From Planctomycetota bacterium (GTDB lineage Bacteria > Planctomycetota > UBA8742 > UBA2392), in contig JAMQHL010000019.1 in assembly GCA_025993795.1 (NCBI GenBank), forward strand, positions 1 through 64,000: a stretch of DNA of 64,000 nt, given 5' to 3'. Every line of letters begins with the position of its first letter. Within the stretch, counting starts at the first letter, position 1. Shown one piece after another: positions 14,749-24,694 of this stretch. The position numbers and the translations under genes were made by a program. A model generated the notes under the pieces. It was given only the letters and a program-made list of their open reading frames with translations, did not search any database and had not been told where the DNA came from.

Positions 14749-17700
14749 CTACTTGTCGCTGATCGTTACCTTCCACTCTTCCGAGTTGGCCCTTACCTCA
14801 GTCACGTACATGCTGCCGCCCTGGGTGGGCAGTGCGCTGAACGTGCCGGGGATTTCGCAGCGCAACTGGTACTTCAGCCGCACATAACCCTGCCGCATGT
14901 AGCTCACGAAGAACGCCACGCGGTCGTCGCGCAACTCGACGTTCTGGCACAGGCCGCCGCCATAGCCTGCGCCGCTGCGCAGCGCCAGCGGTTCACAGCC
15001 GGCGGGTTTGTAGTCTTCAAAGCTCAGGTACTCGTAGTCATTGTCGGCTGTGATGCCCAGTTCCACTTCGATCTTGTCGCCGCTTACCAGCTTGGCGCCA
15101 TAATCCAGCGGCACGCGGTCAAAGCTCTTGCGCATTTCCTTGACTTGCTTGACGGTGCCGTCGGGCATGGTCTTGTTGACCGTCACTTCTTCGTTCTTCT
15201 CGACGAGCTTGTAGTACTTGCGCTCAATGTGAATCTGGTTGCCGGTCGCCTTCAGCTTTTCTTCCTTGCTGAAGTAGCTGACAAAGCTGCTGAAGTACAC
15301 CTTGCCCTCACCTTGGCGCTCGATGGTGAAGTTGTGCTTGCCCGGCGGAAGCTGTGTGCCGCGCAGCCGGATGTTGGTCTGCAGCGAGAACACGTTTTCG
15401 GGTGTGACGTTCCATGTGTGAATCGGCTCGCCGTTGCGCTTGACGGTGACGCTGTACTTGCGGCTCAGCTCGCCGCTGGCCTTGGCGTAGGCCATCAGGG
15501 CCGCCACGGCGTGGCTGGTGTCCTTGGTGCTGTTCCAGCGTGAGCCCTTGCGGTTCTGTGCCAGCCAGCGTACGTGCTGTTCAAGGAACTTGTTGGCGGG
15601 GTCGATCATCGTGAACGCCTGCATCACGAAGGCGTTGGTTTCGATCTTGTCGTTGTACCACCACCAGTAATCCTTGCCGCCTTCCCACCAGCAGGTGCCG
15701 TTCTTGAGGTCTTCGTTGCGGTAGTCCTCGATGTTGCTGATCAGGATGCGGGCGCGTTCTTTGTCGCCGGCCAGCCACTCGGCCATGCAGGTCATGGCGC
15801 GGGACTGGTGCGTCAGGTCGTCGCGGCGGTCGTAGATTTTGTCCAGCAGCTCTTTGTCAGGGCTGCCCGCATAGCTCAGGCAGTAGGCGATGTACGCCAC
15901 GCGGTGCAGGCTCTTTTCGTTGCGGGCCTGGTTCTTGATGAAGCTGACGCCGCGGGCAAGCATGTTGTGGTCAAACGGCACGTTGGCCATTTTGGCCGTG
16001 TGCAGGCCGTAGACGACATAGGCGCTCATGTAGGTGTCGCTGTCGCCGCTCTGCCACCAGCCCCAACCGCCGTTGCTGTGCTGCATGAAGGCCAGGCGCT
16101 TGATGCCGGCATCCAGGATTGCGTCCATGGTGCCGGTGTCGAACACCGGGTTGTGCTTGTACCAGTACGCGGCCTGCGGGTTGACGCCGTCGTAGTCCAT
16201 GGCGGCGCGGCGCTTGGCAACGTCTTCAAGGCTGATACCGGCATCGCTGAGCGTTTTGCGCACCAGCACCGCAGGCAGGAAGCGGCTCATCGTCTGTTCG
16301 ACACAGCCGTACGGGAACTCAAGCAGGTACGGAAGGGCGTCCATCGCAAGCGCCGCGACGCTGGGTGAAAGCTGCAGGTCCATGTAGGTCTGTTCGGGGT
16401 CCATCTGCTGCGGCAGATCCACCATGAAGCTCTGGCTCTTTTCGCCGTCCTTGATGACAGCGGTGTGCGCCTGGTACATCTCCGCGCCACGAACCTTGCA
16501 GTTGTAGACTTTTTCTGTCGCGTCAGATTCGATGACAGTCAGCGCCATCATGCGGATCTTGAACTTGCCAGCGCCGGTCATGCGCACGCGCCAGTCAACG
16601 CGGACTTCGCCGCCCGCTGCCACGTCGATTACCTGTACGTCCGGGGTTTCCGGGAACAGTTCGTAGCTGCAGAAGCCTGCCAGCTCGTCTTTGCCCGCCT
16701 TATCTTTCGGGTTCAGCATCAGCATGGCTTTGACTGACATGGCGGTTTCGTAGCGGTTCATGATGATGCCCGACAGCGTGACGACGTCGCCCTCAACAAA
16801 GAAGCGCGGGGCCTGGTCACGCAGAATCAGGCGCTTGGTGGTCTTGACGTTGTGGAAGGCCTCGCCGACCTTGGCCACGCTGGTGATGCCGCGCGCCGTG
16901 ATGCGCCAATCGGTCAGGTTGTCCGGGAACGATACTTCGATCGTGGCTTTGCCATTGGCGCCGGTGGTGACCCGGTGCGCGTAGAAAGCCGTGTCTTTGA
17001 AGTTGCTGCGAACGCGCGGCGCAGCCACGCCTTCTTCTTCGGCCAGTTCTTCGCCCCAGTTGTTCTTCTCTTTCAGGGCAGCCTTGCCGCCCATCGGCTT
17101 GTCGCTTGCGTCTTCGTTGGACTCATCCATGGCTTCTGACGGGGCTGCAGCGGGTCTGCCGCCGTCAGACCCCGCCGCGCCGCCTCCGGCGCGGGCGCGA
17201 CGCAAGGATTCGCCTTGCTTTTCTTCGCTGTCGCGCAGGCCGTCAGACTTCTTGGCGGAATCGGGTGACTCGCTGCCGTTTCGCGCATCCTTGGACGTTG
17301 AACCAAACCCTTTTTCGTACTTGGCGCTGCGGTCCTGCTCGGCTTCAGAGAAGTCAAAGTGGTTCTTCTCCCACTGCATCCAGTTCTTCACGCCCCAGCC
17401 CAGGGGTGCTCCGTACCAGCGCAGGTCTTCGTACTTCTGCTTGTCCCACTGCATCGGGTTGACCGCTGCGTTGTAGCTGTTGTGGAACGTGACGTTGGAC
17501 CAGCGTCGATCACCATAGAAGTGCTTGATGATGTTGGGCGTGCGGTCGGCGGCAATGTAGGTCACGCTGCGGTCGAACACCGACAGCGCGAACTCGGCGG
17601 CCACCGGGTTGCCGAACTTGTCCTTGGCCATGACCGTGAGCGTGCCCTTTTCGCCCGGCTGGTACTGCGCCTTGTCACTGGTGACCTGAACATCCAGAAA

Positions 17701-20700
17701 CTCGTGGTCAGCGGGCACGAACAGCTCCAGCGTGTCGGTGTGCAACTCGCCCCGCTGGATGGTCAGCACACTGATATGGAAATTCGGGATGTGTTCGCGG
17801 CCGATGGTCAGCTCAATCTCAAGCTGTCCGCCGGTGTCGGTCAGGTTCACGAAGCTCTGGCTGATGACTTCGCGGCCGGCCACAACGCTCAGCAGCATCC
17901 ATGCGTCTTTGAAGTCGCTTGCCAGAAGAATCTTCGCTGTCTCACCCTGCGTGTACAGCCGCGTTTGCGGGATCAGGCTGAGCGTGCCGAAGCGGAAGCT
18001 TCCGGGCGTCCATTTGTCGGCCTTGACGATGATGCGTGTGCTGCCCTCAATGTCGGTGTCCCATTCGTCCTTGGTGCGATAGACCAGGTCGAACGTGCCC
18101 GGCGTGGTGACAACTTCACGGAAGAACGCCAGGCCCTTTTCGTCGGTGTTCAGGTCCCATGTCTGCACGAGCGTCCTGGTCTCGTCGATCTTGGGAAGGC
18201 CGTTTTCGTCGGTGCGCTTGGAGAAGTTCACCTGGTACATGTCCAGCTTGCCGGTCGCCTGCACCGGCTTGTCCTCGGCCGTCACGGTGCGGATCTCGAC
18301 GTCCAGCTTGTCCTTTGGGCGGTAGAAGCCGAGCTTGTTGTCAACGAACGCAAAGAACGCGCGGCGCAGCGCCTTGACAGCGCCCTTGCCCACGATGGTG
18401 CGGCGGGAAGCGTCTGTCACTTCGGTTTCGACGCGGTACTGGTGGTCGAACTCGGGCCAGTCGGCCAGCGCCTTGGCTGTGTTCCATTCAATCACGAGTT
18501 CGCCCTGTTCATTGAGCTTGCCCGTGCCCTCGGTGACCAGTTCGCTGCCCTGGTTGCGGTGGAACTGCTGGTCCGGCGTGCCGTAGTAGACCGGTGATTG
18601 CCAGTTATAGAGCCAGTCGAAGCGGCGCGGGAAATAGACACTGTGAAAGTAGAAGTCGCGGTAGACCTTGTAGTTGACGTCGGCGCCGGCAGCCGGACCG
18701 CCGAAGTAGTACTCGCCCTTGATGCCGGCCGAAATGGCCTCGCCCAGCTTGACGGGCTTGTCCGGCGGACTGACGAGCACTTCGAACTCGGGCTTCTTGT
18801 ATTCCTCGACGGCGAAATAGCCGCTGCCAAGCCAGTTGCCGCTCTTGCCGCTGCGCAGGATGAAGCGCCAGTTGCCAAGCGCCGCATCAAGCGCCAGCGG
18901 AAGGTCGTACTCAAACGCGCCGTAGTCAGACGCGTACACGGTCTTGCTGAAACGCTCTTCGCCACGGGCGTCGCGAATCTCAAGGTGCGCGCTGGTGCCG
19001 GCGATGTTCTTCCATTCGCCGCCATCGCGCTTGCGCATGATGATCTTGCCGTGCACCTCGTCGCCGGGGCGGTACACCGGCCGGTCGGTCATCGGGTAGA
19101 CGCGAACGTCGGCGGTGGTGTTGTCATTCCAGCCGCGCCGCTGCCACCACTCAAACCCGGCCTGGTAGAACGCGTAGCGGCCTTCGCTTTCGGCATACAG
19201 CAGATAGCCATGCCACTCGACGCTGCCGCCGGTGGGCACGCGAACGCGGCCTTGGGCGTCGCCGGTGTAGCGGCTGGTGTCTACCTGCCAGAGCAGGGCG
19301 TCGTTCTGCCAGTATGTGCGCCAGCGCTTGTAAATGAAGTCGGTGGTCTTTAGCGGCGAGCCGGTCTCTGAATCAACGAAGATGGCCAGGTTCTCGACTG
19401 GGTTGTAGGTCTGCACGACCAGCTGCGATTCCGTCACCACAATCAGCCGGCGGTTGACGACGTTGCCGGTGTCCACCTCGACCAGGTAGGCCCCGGTGGG
19501 CAGTGTTTCAGGCAGTTGGAATGTCAGTCGCGTGTAGTTGTGTTTGCCGTCGTCGCCGGTTTCGTAGCCCTTCTCGAAGATTTTCTCGCCGCTGTACTTG
19601 GCGACCACTCCGGTCAGCGCGGCGTCGCCGATGCTGCTCAGGCCTGCGGTGTGGGCATTCAGGAACTCGGCATCCTTCATCATGCCGGGCAGGTTGAAGG
19701 TCAGCGCGCGAACCTTGTACTGCGCGGCGTTGCGCGACTCGACCCACAGGCCGATGCGCTCCCCTTTCTTGAACATGCTGCGGCCGGTTCCGTTTCCTTC
19801 ACGGAAGTACCAGGTGATGCCGTCGTGCCACTTGGTGATGCGCTTGTCGTCCTTGATGTCGGCATCACTGACTTCGGTGCGTACCTGCAGCGTCTCGGCG
19901 CGCAACTGCTGCAGCGCGTAGCGCGCGCTGGCGGTCTCGGTGCTCTCTTTGAACGCTGCGTCGTTTATCAGCACTTCGTACGCAAGCTCCGCGTCCTTGT
20001 GGCGGCCGACCTGTGCCAGGCAGTACCCGACATGGAACTGCGCGTCATCGGCGAAGCTGGTGTCGTGGAAATCCTTGTAGACCTTCTGAAACACCGGCAG
20101 CGGTGAAAACTCGCCGGTGAGCGGGTCAACTTCCTGCAGGTCGGGGTGATAGAGCAGCTGGCGCATCGACCAATCGTCGATCTGTGTCAGCGCGACAAGG
20201 AAGCAGCCCTTTCGGTAGGTTGCCAGGGCAGCCTGGTTGCGTCCCTTGGTGACAGCGTCCTTCAGGGCCTCGACCACGTCTTTGGGGAAGGCGCGCCCCT
20301 GCGTTTGCAGGCCAGTGGCTGTCCGGTTCAACATCATGCCCAGCTCAATGAGCTGGTCGTGCTGCTTGATGATCTGGTCGCGGTCTTTGAACTCGTACTT
20401 GTAGAAGTAGTAAGTCTGCTTCTGGCCGTGGCGATCGAAGTAGTCCACCGAAAGCTGCTTCTGCCCCAGGTGGTATTGCCAGCTGTGCAGCGCCGAGGCT
20501 GCATCCATGCCTGCGTTGAAGGCTTCGGTGACAAGCTCGACGGACTCCTTGCCGTCGGTGCCCAGTTTCTCCAGCGACTTCTGGGCAAGCGGCGCCAGGT
20601 TATCGTAGGACTGGGTCAGGCGCTTGTAGCCGTTCTCGGCGTCCTTGGTGGACAGGTCGACATACTTCGAATCCTGTTGCCAGCGTCCCCAGCTTTTTTC

Positions 20701-21099
20701 ACCCTTGGCGTTCTCATAGTAGTAGTGCGGGCGCTCACCATAGAACCGGCCAAGACGATAAGCCGCGCGACCGCGCTGCAATGGCGTGAGGCGGTTGTCG
20801 TCGGTCAGGCCGACGAGGTCAACTTCGGCTTTGTCGTAGTTCTCGAGTTGCGCCTGGCAGTGCCCCATGCGCAGCTTGATTTCGAACCACTTGCCCGGGT
20901 TGGGGTTGTCCTTGAGGTACTGCTCGTAGGCCTCGTAGGCCTTGCGATAGCTCTTCTCGGCGAAGTGCTTGTCGCCCTCGGCCAGCTGGTCGGGCTTGTC
21001 TTCGGCCATGGAAAGGCCGACAAACACGCCGCCCACAGAGAGCAGAAGGATGGCGGCCAAGCCGGCAAAGAAGGGCTTGGTTCGCAGGAGTTTAGACAT
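14749..21099 (-). CDS. Alpha-2-macroglobulin family protein with thioester (very large, TPR-bearing N-terminus)
   Basis: The 2116-residue product has an N-terminal membrane/signal segment (about residues 10-31). TPR-like repeats follow (ADGDKHFAEKSYRKAYEAYE-like, to about 130), then MG domains with a clear MG2-type stretch near residue 665 (MTDRPVYRPGDEVHGK). About 110 residues near 1255-1365 are low-complexity and charged, lying where a bait region is expected. The A2M segment (FPDNLTDWRITARGIT) comes next. The thioester motif GCVEQ (Cys1599) heads an alpha-toroid domain that includes GGWGWW. Family members trap proteases; bacterial ones act in the periplasm and are often paired with penicillin-binding protein 1C, which is absent here. 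GGAG seven bases before the ATG supports the start. The first residues are a hydrophobic anchor without a lipobox. Confidence 0.92.
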   Translation of the reverse strand: MSKLLRTKPFFAGLAAILLLSVGGVFVGLSMAEDKPDQLAEGDKHFAEKSYRKAYEAYEQYLKDNPNPGKWFEIKLRMGHCQAQLENYDKAEVDLVGLTDDNRLTPLQRGRAAYRLGRFYGERPHYYYENAKGEKSWGRWQQDSKYVDLSTKDAENGYKRLTQSYDNLAPLAQKSLEKLGTDGKESVELVTEAFNAGMDAASALHSWQYHLGQKQLSVDYFDRHGQKQTYYFYKYEFKDRDQIIKQHDQLIELGMMLNRTATGLQTQGRAFPKDVVEALKDAVTKGRNQAALATYRKGCFLVALTQIDDWSMRQLLYHPDLQEVDPLTGEFSPLPVFQKVYKDFHDTSFADDAQFHVGYCLAQVGRHKDAELAYEVLINDAAFKESTETASARYALQQLRAETLQVRTEVSDADIKDDKRITKWHDGITWYFREGNGTGRSMFKKGERIGLWVESRNAAQYKVRALTFNLPGMMKDAEFLNAHTAGLSSIGDAALTGVVAKYSGEKIFEKGYETGDDGKHNYTRLTFQLPETLPTGAYLVEVDTGNVVNRRLIVVTESQLVVQTYNPVENLAIFVDSETGSPLKTTDFIYKRWRTYWQNDALLWQVDTSRYTGDAQGRVRVPTGGSVEWHGYLLYAESEGRYAFYQAGFEWWQRRGWNDNTTADVRVYPMTDRPVYRPGDEVHGKIIMRKRDGGEWKNIAGTSAHLEIRDARGEERFSKTVYASDYGAFEYDLPLALDAALGNWRFILRSGKSGNWLGSGYFAVEEYKKPEFEVLVSPPDKPVKLGEAISAGIKGEYYFGGPAAGADVNYKVYRDFYFHSVYFPRRFDWLYNWQSPVYYGTPDQQFHRNQGSELVTEGTGKLNEQGELVIEWNTAKALADWPEFDHQYRVETEVTDASRRTIVGKGAVKALRRAFFAFVDNKLGFYRPKDKLDVEIRTVTAEDKPVQATGKLDMYQVNFSKRTDENGLPKIDETRTLVQTWDLNTDEKGLAFFREVVTTPGTFDLVYRTKDEWDTDIEGSTRIIVKADKWTPGSFRFGTLSLIPQTRLYTQGETAKILLASDFKDAWMLLSVVAGREVISQSFVNLTDTGGQLEIELTIGREHIPNFHISVLTIQRGELHTDTLELFVPADHEFLDVQVTSDKAQYQPGEKGTLTVMAKDKFGNPVAAEFALSVFDRSVTYIAADRTPNIIKHFYGDRRWSNVTFHNSYNAAVNPMQWDKQKYEDLRWYGAPLGWGVKNWMQWEKNHFDFSEAEQDRSAKYEKGFGSTSKDARNGSESPDSAKKSDGLRDSEEKQGESLRRARAGGGAAGSDGGRPAAAPSEAMDESNEDASDKPMGGKAALKEKNNWGEELAEEEGVAAPRVRSNFKDTAFYAHRVTTGANGKATIEVSFPDNLTDWRITARGITSVAKVGEAFHNVKTTKRLILRDQAPRFFVEGDVVTLSGIIMNRYETAMSVKAMLMLNPKDKAGKDELAGFCSYELFPETPDVQVIDVAAGGEVRVDWRVRMTGAGKFKIRMMALTVIESDATEKVYNCKVRGAEMYQAHTAVIKDGEKSQSFMVDLPQQMDPEQTYMDLQLSPSVAALAMDALPYLLEFPYGCVEQTMSRFLPAVLVRKTLSDAGISLEDVAKRRAAMDYDGVNPQAAYWYKHNPVFDTGTMDAILDAGIKRLAFMQHSNGGWGWWQSGDSDTYMSAYVVYGLHTAKMANVPFDHNMLARGVSFIKNQARNEKSLHRVAYIAYCLSYAGSPDKELLDKIYDRRDDLTHQSRAMTCMAEWLAGDKERARILISNIEDYRNEDLKNGTCWWEGGKDYWWWYNDKIETNAFVMQAFTMIDPANKFLEQHVRWLAQNRKGSRWNSTKDTSHAVAALMAYAKASGELSRKYSVTVKRNGEPIHTWNVTPENVFSLQTNIRLRGTQLPPGKHNFTIERQGEGKVYFSSFVSYFSKEEKLKATGNQIHIERKYYKLVEKNEEVTVNKTMPDGTVKQVKEMRKSFDRVPLDYGAKLVSGDKIEVELGITADNDYEYLSFEDYKPAGCEPLALRSGAGYGGGLCQNVELRDDRVAFFVSYMRQGYVRLKYQLRCEIPGTFSALPTQGGSMYVTEVRANSEEWKVTISDK

Positions 21100-21411
21100 G
21101 CGTGATCTCCGAATCGAAAGTTCAAAAACCTACGACCGCCGGGGCGGTCTGTGATGTTGGGATGAGACGGTAACTCTGTCGCGCTGGTTCCAGGATTACG
21201 GGAAATTGTGAATTACGTGCGGTTCTGTCGCTGTGACTAAGGGCGAATGCGAATTGTAAATGTCGACTTGTAAATTGCGGACCAAGGTGCGACCTGTCGG
21301 TACTCCAAACATCACAATCCCATGACAGCGCAAGCCTTGACCCGGCATTGCGTTGGATTAGGATACCCGCTCCCCCGAAGCATCGTTTGCCTCCGGAACC
21401 TGGAGTTTCGC
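21100..21411. other. Divergent intergenic region with AATTG-type repeats
   Basis: The spacer separates the divergent macroglobulin and 1040-residue protein genes and should hold both promoters, though none stands out. It carries a GACCGCC/GCGGTC hairpin near the left end and a degenerate repeat further right. No gene is seen. Confidence 0.5.
21196..21282. repeat. Degenerate AATTGTGAATTA / GAATTGTAAAT / CTTGTAAATTG repeat
   Basis: Three imperfect copies of an AATTGTRAATT-like unit occur within 90 bases. No other copy was found in the window, so its membership of the dispersed repeat set is tentative. Confidence 0.45.
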
Positions 21412-24400
21412 ATGCGTTATGTTTTTCGCGCACTGGCGATCGTGTTGATGTTGGGGTTCATCCTCAGCCTTGCGACCGCGCAGAAGTCCCTTAACGAGCT
21501 TCCCGACGGCGCAGACGCGGACCTGACCAAGCCCGGCACCGACGAGGCCCACCAGGGCGCCGACAACCCCATGCAAGGCAGCCGCGGCAAGCGCGACGGC
21601 AACCCCGACCCCTATGGCGGCGAGTCGTTCCGGGACTTTATCGAGAAGTCCGAGATGAAGTTCAATGACCCGCAGTGGCAGTTGAAACTGGACATGCAGC
21701 ACCCGAAGCGGATCGTCATCGATAACCCGGATGGCAGCTTCAAGGAGTACTGGTATGTGCTGTTTCGGGTCATCAATGACAACACCCGCAAGATCAAGGA
21801 CACGACGCTTCCGACGACGCACACCGACGACGTGGACCTTGGCAACCCCAAGGATCCGCTTGAAGTAACTGACAACACCGGCGGGGCCGACGAACGAGAG
21901 GGCGTGCCCGCGGACGCGCATCTGGATTTCGAGCTCCACGTATTCAACCGGGACATCGAGCGCGACCCTTGGGACACCGAGTGGCCCGCCGACCCCGAAA
22001 ACGAAGTCCTTACGCCGGAGGGCCTTGAGCAGCGCCGCGCCAACATGAAGCGCGTGTTCAAGCCGATCAGCGACCACTACGTGCTGCAGCGCGTGGCCGC
22101 TGCGGAAGGCCTTTACGAGTGGAACGGCAACTACGATTACATCAATGAGCCGGTGATGTTGCTGCACCCGCTGAGCGACTTCCAGCGCCAGATCGGGTAC
22201 CAGCATCAGCTCAGCGCGCCTGACTACAGCGGCCCGCGCTGCCTGCCATACCGGTTCGTCGTGATCAAAGACGGCGAACGCAGTGAACAGAACCGTTATG
22301 TCGCGATCTACAGTGACAACACCTTTGCGGGCTTCTTCGGGCAGGGCGACACTTTGCCCGATGGCGCGCGGCTGGTGGATAACCCCAGCGACGCGATGTG
22401 GGGCAGCCTGACAGTCCGGCGCTATCTCGCGGGTGACTGCATTGATCGCTATGGCCGCCCCCTGCGCGCCAACGACCCGGGCTACCTGAACGCCCGGATT
22501 GCCGGCGGCCGCAACGCAGACGAGAGCACGGGCTACGGCATGCTCAAGGCTGATCACCCTGCCGTCGGACAACCGGTCGTGGTGCCGCACGTGCGCGTCT
22601 ACAAGGACGGCGACAAGGTGCTGTTCGAGCACAACACTGAGCTCAAGCACAAAGAGAATGCTAACGCCACCTATGTCATCAACGGCAAGATCGTGGGCCC
22701 TGGCGACCCGCGCTTTGGCGCAGCCGAAGAAGTCAGCAGCAGCACCGAGAAGTTTGGCGGCAGTGTAGTGGGCAAGCCTGTGAAGCAGGTTGACCAGCGC
22801 GGTCGCGCGATTCGGCGCTACATCGTCACATACCAGGCCGGCGACGTGCTGACGCAGGCTGAGTGGGCCATCTACAAGCGCCGGCTTGGGCCGGCGATTC
22901 TGGCCCGCTACAAAGACACGGGCAGCATGGTCGGGCGTCCGCTGACGGCAAACGACCCGGTGGTCGGCATGCCCAAGATCAAGATGGGCCATTTCATCGG
23001 CGATGACGGCCGCAAGGGTGAAGTGATTGATCGCGGCATCGACACCGGCCGTCGCGGCCCCAACGGCGAGGTCATTCTGCAAAGCGCGCCGGGCTACAAC
23101 ACTGGTCGCGAGTACAATGCCCGCGAGATCGGCCCCGAGAACTTTGTGCGCGACCCGGAAGGCGAGTTTACGACCAACCGCAAGGCGCCGCTGCCTGACG
23201 ACAACGGATTGAACGACGGCGAGGACTACATCTACGCGCCGCTGGGCAACCCGGTGGAGGGCGCTGTGCCGGTTCCGGCCTTTGACCAGTACGGGGCCTG
23301 GAAGAACTATGTCGATGAATTGTCCGGCAGCGAAATTCCACTGTACGACGAAAAGGGCGCTCTGGTTCGCGACATGCAGGACCAGATCTACTACCTGAAA
23401 GAGTACGAGTACGAATACGTGTACATGTACGAGTTCGCGCCCGTCTCGCAGGAAGACAGCGGCTTCAAGGGCGAATACGGCGGCGAGCGCTACAAGCTCG
23501 TGCCTGAAAGCGTGCGCTTTGCGATCATGCCCAAGAAGGTGCCCAAGAAGGCTGCCGACGGCACGGTTACCGAGGAAATCGTCGAAGTTGCCCTGCCGCT
23601 GATGCGCCTGATACACGAAACACGCACGGTGGACGAGCCGGTGATCATTGACGGGTTTGAGTACCAGGATCCCGAAACCGGCAAGGTTACGCTGATCAGC
23701 GCGGCTGAGTACGAACAGAAGACGGGTGCCGCGCCCGACCCGGCCAAAGTCGTCAACGCCAAAATCGTCACGACCACCAAGACTGAGGACAAAGTTGTTG
23801 TTGGCATCTTTGTGGACGGCAAGAAGCTTGGCCCCAACCAGAAAGAAGAGACGTGGGCCGACGCCGAAAAACGCGTCACCGACGAAGGCGGCCGCGTTGA
23901 ACAGCGCAACGTCATCGGTTACGTCAGCCGATTCCGCAATGACCACGCAGCTAAGGATGACCCCAGCAAGTTTGAGGGCACAGGTCCCAGGGCCGACGAG
24001 TTCAGTGAAAGTGACCGCCTGGATAACGGGGCCGATTTCGACAAGCTGTACAAGACCTGGACGCGCTGGACCGTCCCGCCCCCGATGGTGTATCGCGACG
24101 GACAGGGCCAATGGCAGGTCATCACGCGCTTTGCCGACAAGATCGGCCCGGGCACTCGCTGGGACGACCAGAACGCGCCGCGCTTCCTGACCCGTTACGT
24201 GTCAGAAATGTGGGGCGTTGCGATCTTTGAGGGTGTCAGCCGCGACTGGGACTTCGCCAATGTCTACGTGCGCGGCCTGCGCGACCGCGTCAGCGGTGCG
24301 GGCTTCAAGAAAGATGATGGAGTGGCCGACCTGCCAAGCCCAGTTGACGGCAGCAGCCCGGTGACCAAGTCGTTCTTCAAGCCGCGAATGGTCAGCCAGG

Positions 24401-24534
24401 AATGGATCTACCGCGTTCGCTATGAACGCCTTGGCGACGAGTTTGAGAACTTCCGGGACCTGATTCGGAAGACTCGCAGTTTCTGGTACCTCGACAAGGA
24501 CCCAGCCAACGTCGAAGCCGAGCTCGGCAACTAG
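21412..24534 (+). CDS. Large secreted protein of unknown function (1040 residues)
   Basis: A signal peptide (MRYVFRALAIVLMLGFILSLATA) is followed by a hydrophilic mature protein of about 1015 residues with no transmembrane helix. It is rich in Asp, Gly, Arg and Tyr, with several RPLRANDPG/RPLTANDPV-like repeated segments (near residues 355 and 510), suggesting internal duplication. A Tyr-rich run (YLKEYEYEYVYMYEF) lies around residue 665. The C-terminal part has Trp/Phe-rich segments (WTRWTVPPPMVY, EMWGVAIFEGVSRDW). I do not recognise the family. GGAG six bases before the ATG sets the start. It is divergent from the macroglobulin gene and followed by a terminator, so it is probably its own transcription unit. 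Confidence 0.75.
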   Translation: MRYVFRALAIVLMLGFILSLATAQKSLNELPDGADADLTKPGTDEAHQGADNPMQGSRGKRDGNPDPYGGESFRDFIEKSEMKFNDPQWQLKLDMQHPKRIVIDNPDGSFKEYWYVLFRVINDNTRKIKDTTLPTTHTDDVDLGNPKDPLEVTDNTGGADEREGVPADAHLDFELHVFNRDIERDPWDTEWPADPENEVLTPEGLEQRRANMKRVFKPISDHYVLQRVAAAEGLYEWNGNYDYINEPVMLLHPLSDFQRQIGYQHQLSAPDYSGPRCLPYRFVVIKDGERSEQNRYVAIYSDNTFAGFFGQGDTLPDGARLVDNPSDAMWGSLTVRRYLAGDCIDRYGRPLRANDPGYLNARIAGGRNADESTGYGMLKADHPAVGQPVVVPHVRVYKDGDKVLFEHNTELKHKENANATYVINGKIVGPGDPRFGAAEEVSSSTEKFGGSVVGKPVKQVDQRGRAIRRYIVTYQAGDVLTQAEWAIYKRRLGPAILARYKDTGSMVGRPLTANDPVVGMPKIKMGHFIGDDGRKGEVIDRGIDTGRRGPNGEVILQSAPGYNTGREYNAREIGPENFVRDPEGEFTTNRKAPLPDDNGLNDGEDYIYAPLGNPVEGAVPVPAFDQYGAWKNYVDELSGSEIPLYDEKGALVRDMQDQIYYLKEYEYEYVYMYEFAPVSQEDSGFKGEYGGERYKLVPESVRFAIMPKKVPKKAADGTVTEEIVEVALPLMRLIHETRTVDEPVIIDGFEYQDPETGKVTLISAAEYEQKTGAAPDPAKVVNAKIVTTTKTEDKVVVGIFVDGKKLGPNQKEETWADAEKRVTDEGGRVEQRNVIGYVSRFRNDHAAKDDPSKFEGTGPRADEFSESDRLDNGADFDKLYKTWTRWTVPPPMVYRDGQGQWQVITRFADKIGPGTRWDDQNAPRFLTRYVSEMWGVAIFEGVSRDWDFANVYVRGLRDRVSGAGFKKDDGVADLPSPVDGSSPVTKSFFKPRMVSQEWIYRVRYERLGDEFENFRDLIRKTRSFWYLDKDPANVEAELGN

Positions 24535-24555
24535 CAGCCAATTGTCATGAGAGCA

Positions 24556-24587
24556 GAAGCCCCCGTCCAAGGCGGGGGTTTCTTCTT
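24556..24587 (+). terminator. Rho-independent terminator
   Basis: AAGCCCCCG and CGGGGGTTT pair across a seven-base loop and run into TTTCTTCTT, 20 bases after the stop codon. Confidence 0.85.
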
Positions 24588-24620
24588 AGGAGCAATGTAC
24601 AAGCCAATACCAAGCCATTC

Positions 24621-24694
24621 ACCACAGAGGCACAGGGCGACAGAGAAGAGCAAGAACAGGGCAATGGCTTTGGAACCACAGATGAACACAGATG
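24621..24694. repeat. Dispersed repeat, ACCACAGAGGCACAGGG and AACCACAGATGAACACAGATG types
   Basis: Two related short units occur about 50 bases apart. Diverged copies of both, in the opposite orientation, lie between ileS and UPF0434 near 37.3-37.4 kb, in the same relative order once inverted. Confidence 0.7.
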
